Positions 5,677 through 12,933 of a stretch of DNA of 18,388 nt are shown piece after piece. The notes beneath the pieces are model-generated. The model was not told the origin of the DNA. It saw nothing but the letters and a program-made list of their open reading frames with translations, and made no database searches. Position numbers and translations under genes: made by a program. The stretch is from DATGLE01 sp035294325 (GTDB lineage: Bacteria; Chloroflexota; Ktedonobacteria; Ktedonobacterales; Ktedonobacteraceae). Every line of letters begins with the position of its first letter. The first letter of the stretch is position 1. Location of the stretch: the NCBI GenBank assembly GCA_035294325.1, contig DATGLE010000271.1, positions 1 through 18,388 of the forward strand, given 5' to 3'.

Positions 5677-7449
5677 ATGGCAATCGCTGCAAAGATGATT
5701 CAACAGGCTGGCGCGACATATCAGGTGGAGCAACAGGATGAGATGCGCGAACTTCCGGGCAGCCACATTCTTTGTGAGGCACTGATACGCGAGGGCGTAG
5801 AGGTGCTCTATGGTTATCCTGGTGGCGCGATCATGCCCTTTTATGATGCGCTCACGTCCTATCCCACGCTGCATCATGTGCTGGTACGCCATGAGCAGGC
5901 AGCGGCGCATGCCGCCGATGGTTATGCACGTGCGACGGGCAAGGTTGGTGTCTGTGTAGCGACCAGCGGCCCCGGCGCGACGAACCTTGTGACCGGGCTG
6001 GCGACGGCCTTCATGGACTCGACGCCCGTTGTTGCCATCACGGGACAGGTAGCGCGGCCATTTATCGGGCGCGATGCCTTCCAGGAGACCGATGTCATCG
6101 GCGTGACGCAGCCCATTACCAAGCATAATTTTCTGGTGCGCAGCGCCGACGAGATCGCCGATATTGTGCATGCCGCCTTTCGCATCGCCCTGAGCGGGCG
6201 CCCCGGCCCGGTACTGATCGATGTGCCGAAAGATGTGCAGTTCGCGAAGGCGCGCTATTATCCCTCGGCCTCGATGACCTCGGCGCAATATCTTCAGGCC
6301 AGCGCCGCCAGCGCGCCACGCATCGCCGAGCCGCTGCTGGAGCGGGCCGCCGAACTGATCGCCGAGGCGAAGCGTCCGCTGATTATGGCCGGTCATGGCA
6401 TCATCCTCTCAAACGCATATGCGGAACTGCGCGCCTTTGCCGAGAAGACGACCATTCCGGTGATCACGACGCTGCTGGGCATAAGCTGCTTCCCCGATAC
6501 GCACCCGCTGCACCTGGGTATGCCCGGCATGCATGGGCCGGCGTATGTCAACCACGCCATCGGCGAAGCCGATCTCATCATCGGCGTCGGGCTGCGCTTC
6601 GATGACCGCGTTACCGGCAACGTGAGCAAGTTCGCCCCCAATGCGCGCTTCATCCATATCGACATCGATCCCTCCGAGGTCAACAAGGTCAAGGTGGCGG
6701 CGGTGCCCATCGTTGCCGACGCGAAGGCAGCACTGGCCGCGCTGACCGGGGCCGTCGCGCCGGTTGACAAGAGCGCGTGGCTCAACGAGATCCGCTCATG
6801 GCAGCGGCAGGATGAGGAGCGCAAGCAGGGCATCAAGCGCGACGAGACCTATCCTGATCCTACAAGCATTCTGGATGCGATCCGCGAGGCGACCAATGGC
6901 GAGGCTATCGTTGTGACCGATGTCGGGCAGCATCAGATGTGGGCGGCGCGCTTCTACCAGTGGACGCGGCCCAACAGCCACATCACCTCCGGCGGCCTGG
7001 GCACAATGGGCTTTGCGCTCCCCGCAGCGATGGGTGTAAAGCGGGGCGTTCCCGATGCTCCGGTCTGGGTTGTGGCCGGCGATGGTGGCATCCAGATGAA
7101 CATTCAAGAACTGGCAACGCTGCAACAGGAGGGCCTCTCCATCAAAATCGCCATCATGAACAACGGCTATCTCGGTATGGTGCGCCAGTGGCAGCAATTC
7201 TTCCACGCGCGCAACTACTCCGAGACGCCCATTACCGGTCCCGATTATGTCAAGCTGGCCGAAGCCTATGGCATTACCGGCATGAATGTGACCAGGCGCG
7301 ACGAGGTAGCAGCGGCGGTGAAGCGAGCGATGGAGATCGAAGGCTCCGTGCTCATCAACTTCATCATTGAGCCGGAGGCCAACGTTTATCCGATGGTCGC
7401 TCCCGGCTCGGCCATCACTACCATGATTGAAGAGACGGCGGAGGAATAG
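5677..7449 (+). CDS. ilvB: Acetolactate synthase large (catalytic) subunit
   Basis: This 590-residue ThDP enzyme condenses two pyruvates to acetolactate, or pyruvate and 2-oxobutyrate to acetohydroxybutyrate, the first common step of valine, leucine and isoleucine synthesis. The N-terminal pyrimidine-binding domain shows GYPGGAIMPFYDAL and the activating Glu in RHEQAAAHAADGYA (E73). The middle FAD-binding domain and a C-terminal ThDP domain follow, the latter with GDGG at 468-471 and NNGYLGMVRQWQ from 495, the metal-diphosphate motif. Length is typical. The start is the ATG at 5677 behind AGGAGG with a 4-base spacer; an upstream in-frame codon at 5653 lacks a site. ilvN follows after 5 bases, as expected for the two-subunit enzyme. 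Expression is probably controlled by the leader and terminator just upstream. Confidence 0.97.
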   Translation: MAIAAKMIQQAGATYQVEQQDEMRELPGSHILCEALIREGVEVLYGYPGGAIMPFYDALTSYPTLHHVLVRHEQAAAHAADGYARATGKVGVCVATSGPGATNLVTGLATAFMDSTPVVAITGQVARPFIGRDAFQETDVIGVTQPITKHNFLVRSADEIADIVHAAFRIALSGRPGPVLIDVPKDVQFAKARYYPSASMTSAQYLQASAASAPRIAEPLLERAAELIAEAKRPLIMAGHGIILSNAYAELRAFAEKTTIPVITTLLGISCFPDTHPLHLGMPGMHGPAYVNHAIGEADLIIGVGLRFDDRVTGNVSKFAPNARFIHIDIDPSEVNKVKVAAVPIVADAKAALAALTGAVAPVDKSAWLNEIRSWQRQDEERKQGIKRDETYPDPTSILDAIREATNGEAIVVTDVGQHQMWAARFYQWTRPNSHITSGGLGTMGFALPAAMGVKRGVPDAPVWVVAGDGGIQMNIQELATLQQEGLSIKIAIMNNGYLGMVRQWQQFFHARNYSETPITGPDYVKLAEAYGITGMNVTRRDEVAAAVKRAMEIEGSVLINFIIEPEANVYPMVAPGSAITTMIEETAEE

Positions 7450-7454
7450 CAGGC

Positions 7455-7982
7455 ATGACTACTCATACCGCGCGCGCGGGGCATTCGGATGTGCCCCGCG
7501 AGGCGATGCAGGTCCATACACTGATTATCCTTGTGGAAGAGCGGCCCGGCTCTATTGATCGCGTAATCGGCGTGCTGCGCCGGAGGCGGGCGCATCTCCA
7601 GTCGCTCGCGCTTGGCCGTACCGAACAGCCCGACATCGTGCGTATCACCGCCGTCATCAAGGATGCCGAGGTCAGCATCGATCATGTGGTCGAGCAGTTG
7701 CGCAAGATCGTAGATGTGCGGCAGGTGCGCAACCTGATGGCCCGGCAGGCCGTGACACACGAACTGGCGCTTATCAAAGTCAATGGCACGTCCGAGAACT
7801 GCAACGAAATTATCGCCGGCGGCCAGCGCTGCGGCGCTCATGCCGTCGATATCGCCGACGAGGCGGTCACACTGGAAATGGCGGGCAGCACGGAGCAGGT
7901 GGAGCAGCTTATCGACCTTTTACAGCCGTATGGCATTCGTGAGGTTGCCCGTTCCGGGCCGGTTGCGATGGCGCGCGGCTAA
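7455..7982 (+). CDS. ilvN: Acetolactate synthase small (regulatory) subunit
   Basis: The 175-residue product holds an N-terminal ACT domain (MQVHTLIILVEERPGSIDRV from residue 18, then LGRTEQPDIVRITAVI) and a C-terminal domain beginning near HELALIKVN. It is the size and layout of the IlvN/IlvH subunit that stimulates IlvB and gives valine feedback inhibition. The extra 17 or so residues ahead of the ACT domain are a little longer than usual; an in-frame ATG at 7506 would give the shorter form, but GGAGGAATAGCAGGC ahead of 7455 favours the longer one. It begins 5 bases after ilvB, so coupled translation is likely. Confidence 0.95.
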   Translation: MTTHTARAGHSDVPREAMQVHTLIILVEERPGSIDRVIGVLRRRRAHLQSLALGRTEQPDIVRITAVIKDAEVSIDHVVEQLRKIVDVRQVRNLMARQAVTHELALIKVNGTSENCNEIIAGGQRCGAHAVDIADEAVTLEMAGSTEQVEQLIDLLQPYGIREVARSGPVAMARG

Positions 7983-8014
7983 GCAGTCCGGGCGTCGGGC
8001 GCGATAGCCGTGGC

Positions 8015-8133
8015 ATGTCATCCTGAGCGAAGCGAAGGATGAACATGATGCGAAGCATAACAGGAGGCGCAGGGAGGGCGGACTCGCGGCGGCTGGCGCG
8101 CCGCCAGATCCTTCGCTGCGCTCAGGATGACAT
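8015..8133. repeat. GTCATCCTGAGC palindromic repeat, copy B
   Basis: The ends 8015-8040 and 8108-8133 are complementary at 25 of 26 bases (end motif ATGTCATCCTGAGCGAAGCG). An inner GGCGG/CCGCC hairpin lies at about 8087-8105. Same family as 4583-4729. It separates ilvN from ilvC. Confidence 0.75.
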
Positions 8134-8180
8134 ACGACTTTCAGAATGACATACGACTTTCAGGATGACATACGACTTTT
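8123..8180 (+). repeat. Three tandem 19-bp units
   Basis: Units CAGGATGACATACGACTTT start at 8123, 8142 (one change, CAGAATG...) and 8161 (one extra T at its end). The first unit overlaps the right end of palindrome copy B, so the end of that element has been multiplied. The array stops 27 bases before the ilvC start. Confidence 0.85.
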
Positions 8181-8207
8181 CAGTGGAGAGAAGAAAGGAA
8201 AAATAAC

Positions 8208-9236
8208 ATGGCGAAGATTTATTACGATACAGACGCGAATCTTGACCTTATACAGCAGAAACGCATAGCCATCATCGGCTATGGCAGCCAGGGCCACGCC
8301 CACGCGCTCAACATGCGCGACAGCGGTTGTGACGTGGTGGTTGGCCTGCCGGATGGCAGCAAGAGCCGCGCGAAGGCCGAGGCCGAGGGCCTGCGTGTCC
8401 TCTCGCCGGCCCAGGCCGCCGAACAGGCCGATGTAATTATGATGCTGATCCCCGATCAGCATCATCGCGCCGTCTTCGAGCGCGATATCAGGCCCGGGCT
8501 GGCGCCCGGCAAAATGCTCATGACCGCGCACGGCTTCAGCCTGCACTACTCACAGATTGTACCTCCTGCCGACATCGATGTAGCGATGGTCGCGCCCAAA
8601 AGCCCCGGCCACATGCTGCGCCGCCTCTACGTCGAAGGGGTCGGCGTGCCCTCGCTATTTGCCGTCTTTCAGGATGCCACCGGCCAGGCGGAGCAACTCA
8701 CGCTGGCCTACGCGCGCGCCATTGGCAGCACGCGCGCCGGCGTTCTGCGCACAACCATCGCCGAGGAGACCGAGACCGATCTCTTTGGCGAACAGGCTGT
8801 GCTCTGCGGCGGCGTTACCGAGCTGATCCGCAAGGGCTTCGAGACGCTGGTGGAGGCCGGCTATCAGCCCGAACTGGCTTACTTTGAATGTATGCATGAG
8901 ATGAAGTTGATCGTTGATCTGATGTATCAGGGCGGCATGGACTATATGCGCTACTCGGTCAGCGATACCGCCGAGTTTGGCGACTACGTTTCTGGCCCGC
9001 GTATCATCGACGAGCATGTACGCGAGACCATGCGCCAGGTCCTGCGCGAGATCCAGGATGGCAGCTTTGCCACGCGCTGGATTCTGGAGAACCAGGCCGG
9101 GCGCCCTTCGTTCCTGGCAATGCGCCGCGCCGGTACACAACATCAGATCGAAAAGGTCGGGCGGGAACTGCGCTCAATGATGCCGTGGTTGAAACCCGTA
9201 GAACACCAGCCGGAATCGGCTGAAACCAAAAAATAA
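8208..9236 (+). CDS. ilvC: Ketol-acid reductoisomerase (class I)
   Basis: The 342-residue product isomerises and reduces acetolactate or acetohydroxybutyrate to the dihydroxy acid with NAD(P)H and Mg2+. The Rossmann domain has GYGSQGHAHALN at 24-35, the catalytic His in TAHGF (H108), and the knotted helical domain carries the metal ligands D191, E195 (TDLFGEQAVLCGG), E227 and E231 (FECMHEMKLI) and S252. Length fits the short class I form. The cofactor loop reads GLPDGSKS at 46-53, where most class I enzymes have GLR at the start, which may affect NADPH versus NADH use. AAAGGAAAAATAAC precedes the ATG at 8208. It is 225 bases from ilvN across a repeat, and probably shares its transcript. Confidence 0.96.
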   Translation: MAKIYYDTDANLDLIQQKRIAIIGYGSQGHAHALNMRDSGCDVVVGLPDGSKSRAKAEAEGLRVLSPAQAAEQADVIMMLIPDQHHRAVFERDIRPGLAPGKMLMTAHGFSLHYSQIVPPADIDVAMVAPKSPGHMLRRLYVEGVGVPSLFAVFQDATGQAEQLTLAYARAIGSTRAGVLRTTIAEETETDLFGEQAVLCGGVTELIRKGFETLVEAGYQPELAYFECMHEMKLIVDLMYQGGMDYMRYSVSDTAEFGDYVSGPRIIDEHVRETMRQVLREIQDGSFATRWILENQAGRPSFLAMRRAGTQHQIEKVGRELRSMMPWLKPVEHQPESAETKK

Positions 9237-9237
9237 A

Positions 9238-9297
9238 TGTAGGGGCGGCCCTTTCCGCCGTCAAATGCCAGCCGGAGCAACCCCGGACGGTTGCTCC
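9238..9297. repeat. TGTAGGGGCGG repeat with hairpin
   Basis: TGTAGGGGCGG starts two bases after the ilvC stop and forms a short GGCGG/CCGCC stem. It is followed by a 9-bp perfect stem GGAGCAACC (9274-9282) with GGTTGCTCC (9289-9297). No T-run follows, so it does not look like a terminator. Confidence 0.5.
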
Positions 9298-9338
9298 ACG
9301 ATCCGTGAAAGGTCACGATTAAGGAGGAAAACAAAAAC

Positions 9339-10517
9339 ATGGGAGATCCTGCGGTAGTAAGAATTTTTGATACGACGCTGCGTGATGGCGAGCAGTCGCC
9401 CGGTGCGACCATGACCACACAGGAAAAGCTGCAAGTCGCGCAGCAGCTTGTGAAGCTGAATGTAGACATCATTGAGGCCGGTTTCCCGGCCGCTTCCCCT
9501 GGCGATCTTCAAGCCGTCAAGGAAATCGCACGACAGACGAGCGGCGTCGCTATTGCCGGACTGGCGCGGGCCAACGCCGGCGATGTCGAGGCCGCCTGGG
9601 AGGGCGTGCGCGAGGCTGAACGGCCCGTCATCCATGTGTTTCTTGCAACCTCCGATATCCATCTCAAGTACAAGCTCAGGCTTAGCCGCGAAGAGGCGCT
9701 CCAGCAGATCAAGCAGGAGGTGGCGCATGCGCGCAACCTCTGCCCCACCGTCGAGTTTTCGGCGGAGGACGCCACGCGCAGCGATTGGGACTATCTCTGT
9801 CGCGTCTTTGAGACGGCCATCAAGGCGGGCGCAACGACGATCAACGTACCCGATACGGTTGGCTATACCCTGCCGAGCGAGTACGATGCCCTGTTCCGCT
9901 ACCTGCGCGAGCGCGTCCCCGGCATAGAGGATGTGACCATGAGCGCGCACTGCCACGATGACCTGGGTATGGCAACCGCGAACACGCTCTCTGCTATCAA
10001 GGCGGGCGCGCGGCAGGTGGAAGTGACCATCAACGGTATCGGCGAGCGCGCGGGCAATACCTCGCTGGAAGAGGTGGTAATGGCCCTGCGCACACGCCCC
10101 GAATTCTTCGACCATGTTGACACGCGTATCAAGACCGAGGAACTGCTTCCCTCCAGCCAGTTGCTCAGTCGCGTGACAGGCATCCCGGTGCAGCCGAACA
10201 AAGCCATCGTCGGGGCCAACGCCTTCGCGCACGAGGCTGGCATTCACCAGGACGGTATGCTCAAGCATCGCCTCACCTACGAGATTATGACGCCGCAATC
10301 GGTTGGTTGGAGCGATACGAAACTGGTACTGGGCAAGCATTCCGGGCGTCACGGCCTGGATGCGCGGCTGCGCCAGTTGGGGCATAAACTGGAGGCGGAG
10401 CAGCTCAAAGTTGCCTATATGCGTTTTGTCGAGATGGCCGATATGAAGAAACATGTGAGCGATGCGGATCTGCTCTACATTGTTGAGAGCATCAAGGAGA
10501 CGCCATCGGCCATCTAG
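9339..10517 (+). CDS. leuA: 2-isopropylmalate synthase, short form without regulatory domain
   Basis: It joins acetyl-CoA to 2-oxoisovalerate, the first step specific to leucine. The TIM-barrel domain shows FDTTLRDGEQSPGATM from residue 10 (R15, D16), metal-binding H204 and H206 in HCHDDLG, and NGIGERAGNTSLEE with N240. The linker region carries HEAGIHQDGMLKHRLTYEIM and LVLGKHSGRHGL. The product ends at 392 residues, just after the linker; usual LeuA enzymes reach about 510-560 with a leucine-binding C-terminal domain, which is missing here. Homocitrate or citramalate synthase are alternatives for short members, but the motifs and the ilv setting favour LeuA. AAGGAGG lies 10 bases before the ATG. 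Expected leucine feedback inhibition would be absent, leaving control to the leader. Confidence 0.88.
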   Translation: MGDPAVVRIFDTTLRDGEQSPGATMTTQEKLQVAQQLVKLNVDIIEAGFPAASPGDLQAVKEIARQTSGVAIAGLARANAGDVEAAWEGVREAERPVIHVFLATSDIHLKYKLRLSREEALQQIKQEVAHARNLCPTVEFSAEDATRSDWDYLCRVFETAIKAGATTINVPDTVGYTLPSEYDALFRYLRERVPGIEDVTMSAHCHDDLGMATANTLSAIKAGARQVEVTINGIGERAGNTSLEEVVMALRTRPEFFDHVDTRIKTEELLPSSQLLSRVTGIPVQPNKAIVGANAFAHEAGIHQDGMLKHRLTYEIMTPQSVGWSDTKLVLGKHSGRHGLDARLRQLGHKLEAEQLKVAYMRFVEMADMKKHVSDADLLYIVESIKETPSAI

Positions 10518-10527
10518 AGAGACAGTG

Positions 10528-10592
10528 TTCCCCCACCAGGGCGGCCCACGCGAAGGTTCCAGAAAAGCCTCCCTGTGAACCCCCGGTGGGGA
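10528..10592. repeat. Imperfect inverted repeat after leuA
   Basis: TTCCCCCACC (10528-10537) pairs with GGTGGGGAA (10585-10593) with a one-base bulge, enclosing 47 bases. It begins ten bases after the leuA stop. A-rich sequence follows on the plus strand, so rightward termination is unlikely. Confidence 0.35.
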
Positions 10593-10607
10593 AAAGGAGG
10601 ACAAGCG

Positions 10608-10721
10608 ACATGTAGAGGCAGGGCTTGCCCCTGCCTTGCGGCATGTAGACATGTAGAGGCAGGGCTTGCCCCTGCCTTGCGGCATGTAGACATGTAGAGG
10701 CAGGGCTTGCCCCTGCCTTGC
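10608..10721 (+). repeat. Tandem 41-bp hairpin repeats, 2.8 copies
   Basis: Units start at 10608, 10649 and 10690 with an exact 41-base period; the first two are identical and the third is identical for 32 bases, then decays into CTTGCC repeats up to about 10744. Each unit begins ACATGTAGAGGCAGGG and holds an 8-bp stem AGGCAGGG/CCCTGCCT with loop CTTGC. The array ends close to the ilvE ribosome binding site. Confidence 0.9.
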
Positions 10722-10761
10722 TTGCCCTGCCTTGCTTGCCCCTTGCGGGAAGGAGGAGATT

Positions 10762-11754
10762 ATGACCCGGATCGATACAGAGAAGAATCAAGGAGCAACG
10801 TCGGTGCAGACAGAAGACAAAGGCGTTCCGATGCTCGCCAACGAAGGCTATGCCTACTTTGAAGGGCACATCGTACCGATGGGCGAGGCGAAAGTAAGCA
10901 TCGCCACACACGCCTTGCAGTACGGTACTGCCTGTTTTGAGGGCATCCGAGCGTACTGGAACGAGCAGCAGCAGCAACTATACGTGCTCAAAATGAGGGA
11001 GCACTACAAACGCATGGCGGATTCATGCAACGTCTTGCATATCCAGCTTAAAGAGTCGATAGATGATATGTGCGAGATTACGCTTGAACTGCTGCGCAAG
11101 CATGGCTATCGCCAGGATGTCTATATTCGCCCTCTGGCCTACAAAGCTTCCTGTACCATCAGGTTAACCTTGACCGAGCTGGAGAACGCACTGGCGATCT
11201 ACACTTTCCCGATGGGCAACTACGTTGATATCAGCTCCGGCCTGCACGTCTGCACCTCATCGTGGCGGCGTGCCAACAGCAACGCCATGCCCGTGCGCGC
11301 CAAAGTGACGGGTGCATACGTCAACAGCTCGCTGGCTGTGGATGATGCGAAGGCTGCTGGTTTCGACGAGGCCATCATGTTGACGCACGATGGCTACGTC
11401 TCCGAGGCGAGTTCCTGTAACCTTTTCGTCCTGCGCAACGGCAAACTCTCGACACCGGCCCTCTCAGAAGATATACTTGAAGGGATCACGCGCAATACTC
11501 TCATCGATATGGTACATAAGGAGTCTGGCATACGTGTGGAGGAGCGTCGTATTGACCGCACCGAACTCTATGCCGCCGATGAGATCTTCATGTGCGGCAC
11601 CGGCGTCCAGGTCTCTCCCGTTACCAGTGTCGATCATCGACCGATAGGGACGGGCAAGCCTGGACCGTTCAGCATGAAATTGCAGTCGCTCTACCTTGCC
11701 GCGTGCCGTGGCGAGAACGAGCAGTACCGTGATTGGGTAACGCCAGTATATTAG
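10762..11754 (+). CDS. ilvE: Branched-chain amino acid aminotransferase
   Basis: A fold-type IV PLP enzyme of 330 residues that makes valine, leucine and isoleucine from their 2-oxo acids with glutamate. THALQYGTACFEGIRAY near residue 50 is the family's N-terminal signature; the Schiff-base lysine is K181 in VRAKVTGAYVNSSLA; EASSCNLFVL and ALSEDILEGITRNT form the cofactor pocket; and MCGTGVQVSPV is the usual GTAxxxxPV-like segment. AAGGAGGAGATT directly precedes the ATG at 10762; an in-frame upstream codon at 10732 lies in the tandem repeat and is rejected. A tail of about 30 residues ahead of NEGYAYFEG is longer than in short IlvE proteins. Length and motifs indicate an intact enzyme. Confidence 0.95.
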   Translation: MTRIDTEKNQGATSVQTEDKGVPMLANEGYAYFEGHIVPMGEAKVSIATHALQYGTACFEGIRAYWNEQQQQLYVLKMREHYKRMADSCNVLHIQLKESIDDMCEITLELLRKHGYRQDVYIRPLAYKASCTIRLTLTELENALAIYTFPMGNYVDISSGLHVCTSSWRRANSNAMPVRAKVTGAYVNSSLAVDDAKAAGFDEAIMLTHDGYVSEASSCNLFVLRNGKLSTPALSEDILEGITRNTLIDMVHKESGIRVEERRIDRTELYAADEIFMCGTGVQVSPVTSVDHRPIGTGKPGPFSMKLQSLYLAACRGENEQYRDWVTPVY

Positions 11755-11770
11755 GGGAGGGTGCTAACGT

Positions 11771-11835
11771 AGGTGAGGGCAAGCCCCACCTCCTATCATG
11801 CAGGGGCGGCCCTCGCGGTTGCCCGTGTGCTGGCC
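11771..11835. repeat. Diverged hairpin repeats between ilvE and thrB
   Basis: AGGTGAGGGCAAGCCCCACC (11771-11790) read on the minus strand has the GGGGCTTGCCC core of the repeats at 5197 and 10608. It is followed by CATGCAGGGGCGGCCCTCGC (11799-11818), like the TGTAGGGGCGG repeat at 9238. Both are degraded. Confidence 0.45.
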
Positions 11836-11907
11836 CTCCCTCAGAAGATCGTTTAAACAGGAAAGGATGAACAATGCGCGCTTCATCAGAAAGGCAGGGA
11901 GCCACCG

Positions 11908-12933
11908 ATGGCATTGGTATTACCTGCCTCTGTTACCGTTTTAACGCCAGCTACGTCAGCTAATCTGGGACCGGGCTTTGATAGCCTGGGGCTGGCGCTG
12001 CAACTTTATAATCGCTTTGTCGTGGAAGAGAGTGACGATGATCCTTTGCAGCCCTCGATAGAGGTGCAGGGGGAATTGGGAGCGAGCTTGTCTACCGGGC
12101 CGGACAACTTGTTTTTCCGGTCTTTTGCTTTGCTTTTTGAGCAACTGGAGGTTCCGCTGCCCGGCATACGCATTCGTATGACCATCAATATCCCGCCCGG
12201 CTGCGGCCTGGGTAGCAGCGCTACCGCCGTCGTCGGGGGGCTGATTGCCGCCAACGAGTGGCTGCGCCCCCGTGGATTGGCGCGTCCGAAGGAGCAATTG
12301 CTGGACCTGGCCGTGCAGGCGGAGGCCGGCAACCACCCGGATAACGTCGCCCCCGCGCTGCTGGGAGGACTCGTCGCTACTACCAATATCGACGGGAAGA
12401 CGCATGCGATCAAGACGCCCTTCCCGGATGAACTCAAGGCGGTCATTTTTACTCCTTCGTTCCCGATGGATACTGTGGCGGGGAGGAAGCTGCTGCCGGC
12501 CAGCTATCCCAAGTCGGATGTTACCTTTAATACCGGGCGTGTCGCTCTGCTGCTGACGGCGCTGCAAACCAGGCGCTATGAATTGATCGGCGAGGCCATG
12601 CAGGATCGCCTGCACCAGCCGTATCGCCAGGCGCTCTTTCCTGCCATGCCCGATATTATTAGCGCTGCCGTTGCTGCCGGAGCATATGGCGCTTGCCTTT
12701 CTGGTGGCGGTTCATCACTTATTGCGCTCACCAGTTCGCGATTCCACGAGGTGCTGCGGGCGATGAAGGAGGCCGCGCGAGCGGCGGGTGTAAAGGGAAC
12801 CGGGATGGTGTTGCGTGCGGACCAGAACGGCGCACGAGTTTTGAGGGCGCCGCGAGTTCGTGGACGGAAGGGAGTCAGTGCGCATAATGGGGATCAATTC
12901 TACTGGTCTCCGGCCAGGCCAGGGATCAGGTGA
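11908..12933 (+). CDS. thrB: Homoserine kinase
   Basis: A GHMP-fold kinase of 341 residues that phosphorylates homoserine for threonine synthase. TPATSANLGPGFDSLGLAL at 13-31 is the homoserine kinase N-terminal signature, the ATP loop is PPGCGLGSSATAVVGG from residue 96, EAGNHPDNVAPALLGG follows, and the C-terminal GACLSGGGSSL glycine loop is present. GGGAG lies eight bases before the ATG. Most ThrB proteins are near 300-320 residues; the last 30 or so here (RAPRVRGRKG onward) look unconserved and overlap the start of thrC by 47 bases. Threonine made by ThrBC feeds isoleucine synthesis, which fits placement behind the ilv genes. A 153-base gap with repeats separates it from ilvE. Confidence 0.95.
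   Translation: MALVLPASVTVLTPATSANLGPGFDSLGLALQLYNRFVVEESDDDPLQPSIEVQGELGASLSTGPDNLFFRSFALLFEQLEVPLPGIRIRMTINIPPGCGLGSSATAVVGGLIAANEWLRPRGLARPKEQLLDLAVQAEAGNHPDNVAPALLGGLVATTNIDGKTHAIKTPFPDELKAVIFTPSFPMDTVAGRKLLPASYPKSDVTFNTGRVALLLTALQTRRYELIGEAMQDRLHQPYRQALFPAMPDIISAAVAAGAYGACLSGGGSSLIALTSSRFHEVLRAMKEAARAAGVKGTGMVLRADQNGARVLRAPRVRGRKGVSAHNGDQFYWSPARPGIR

Noticed and set aside
8015..8133. Insertion sequence
   Set aside because: The element has inverted ends but only 119 bp and no transposase frame; at most it is a miniature non-autonomous repeat.
9237..9338. Terminator between ilvC and leuA
   Set aside because: The hairpins there have no T-run, so they were listed as repeats.
9261..10685. 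474-codon minus-strand ORF antisense to leuA
   Set aside because: It is the complement of a clear leuA and its start lies within the tandem repeats, giving a repetitive N-terminus.
10608..10744. CRISPR array
   Set aside because: The 41-bp units are directly adjacent without unique spacers and no cas gene is present.
11867..11944. 25-codon ORF overlapping the thrB start, as a possible thr leader peptide
   Set aside because: It contains only one Ile and no Thr codons, its GGAAAGG touches the ATG, and no terminator follows.
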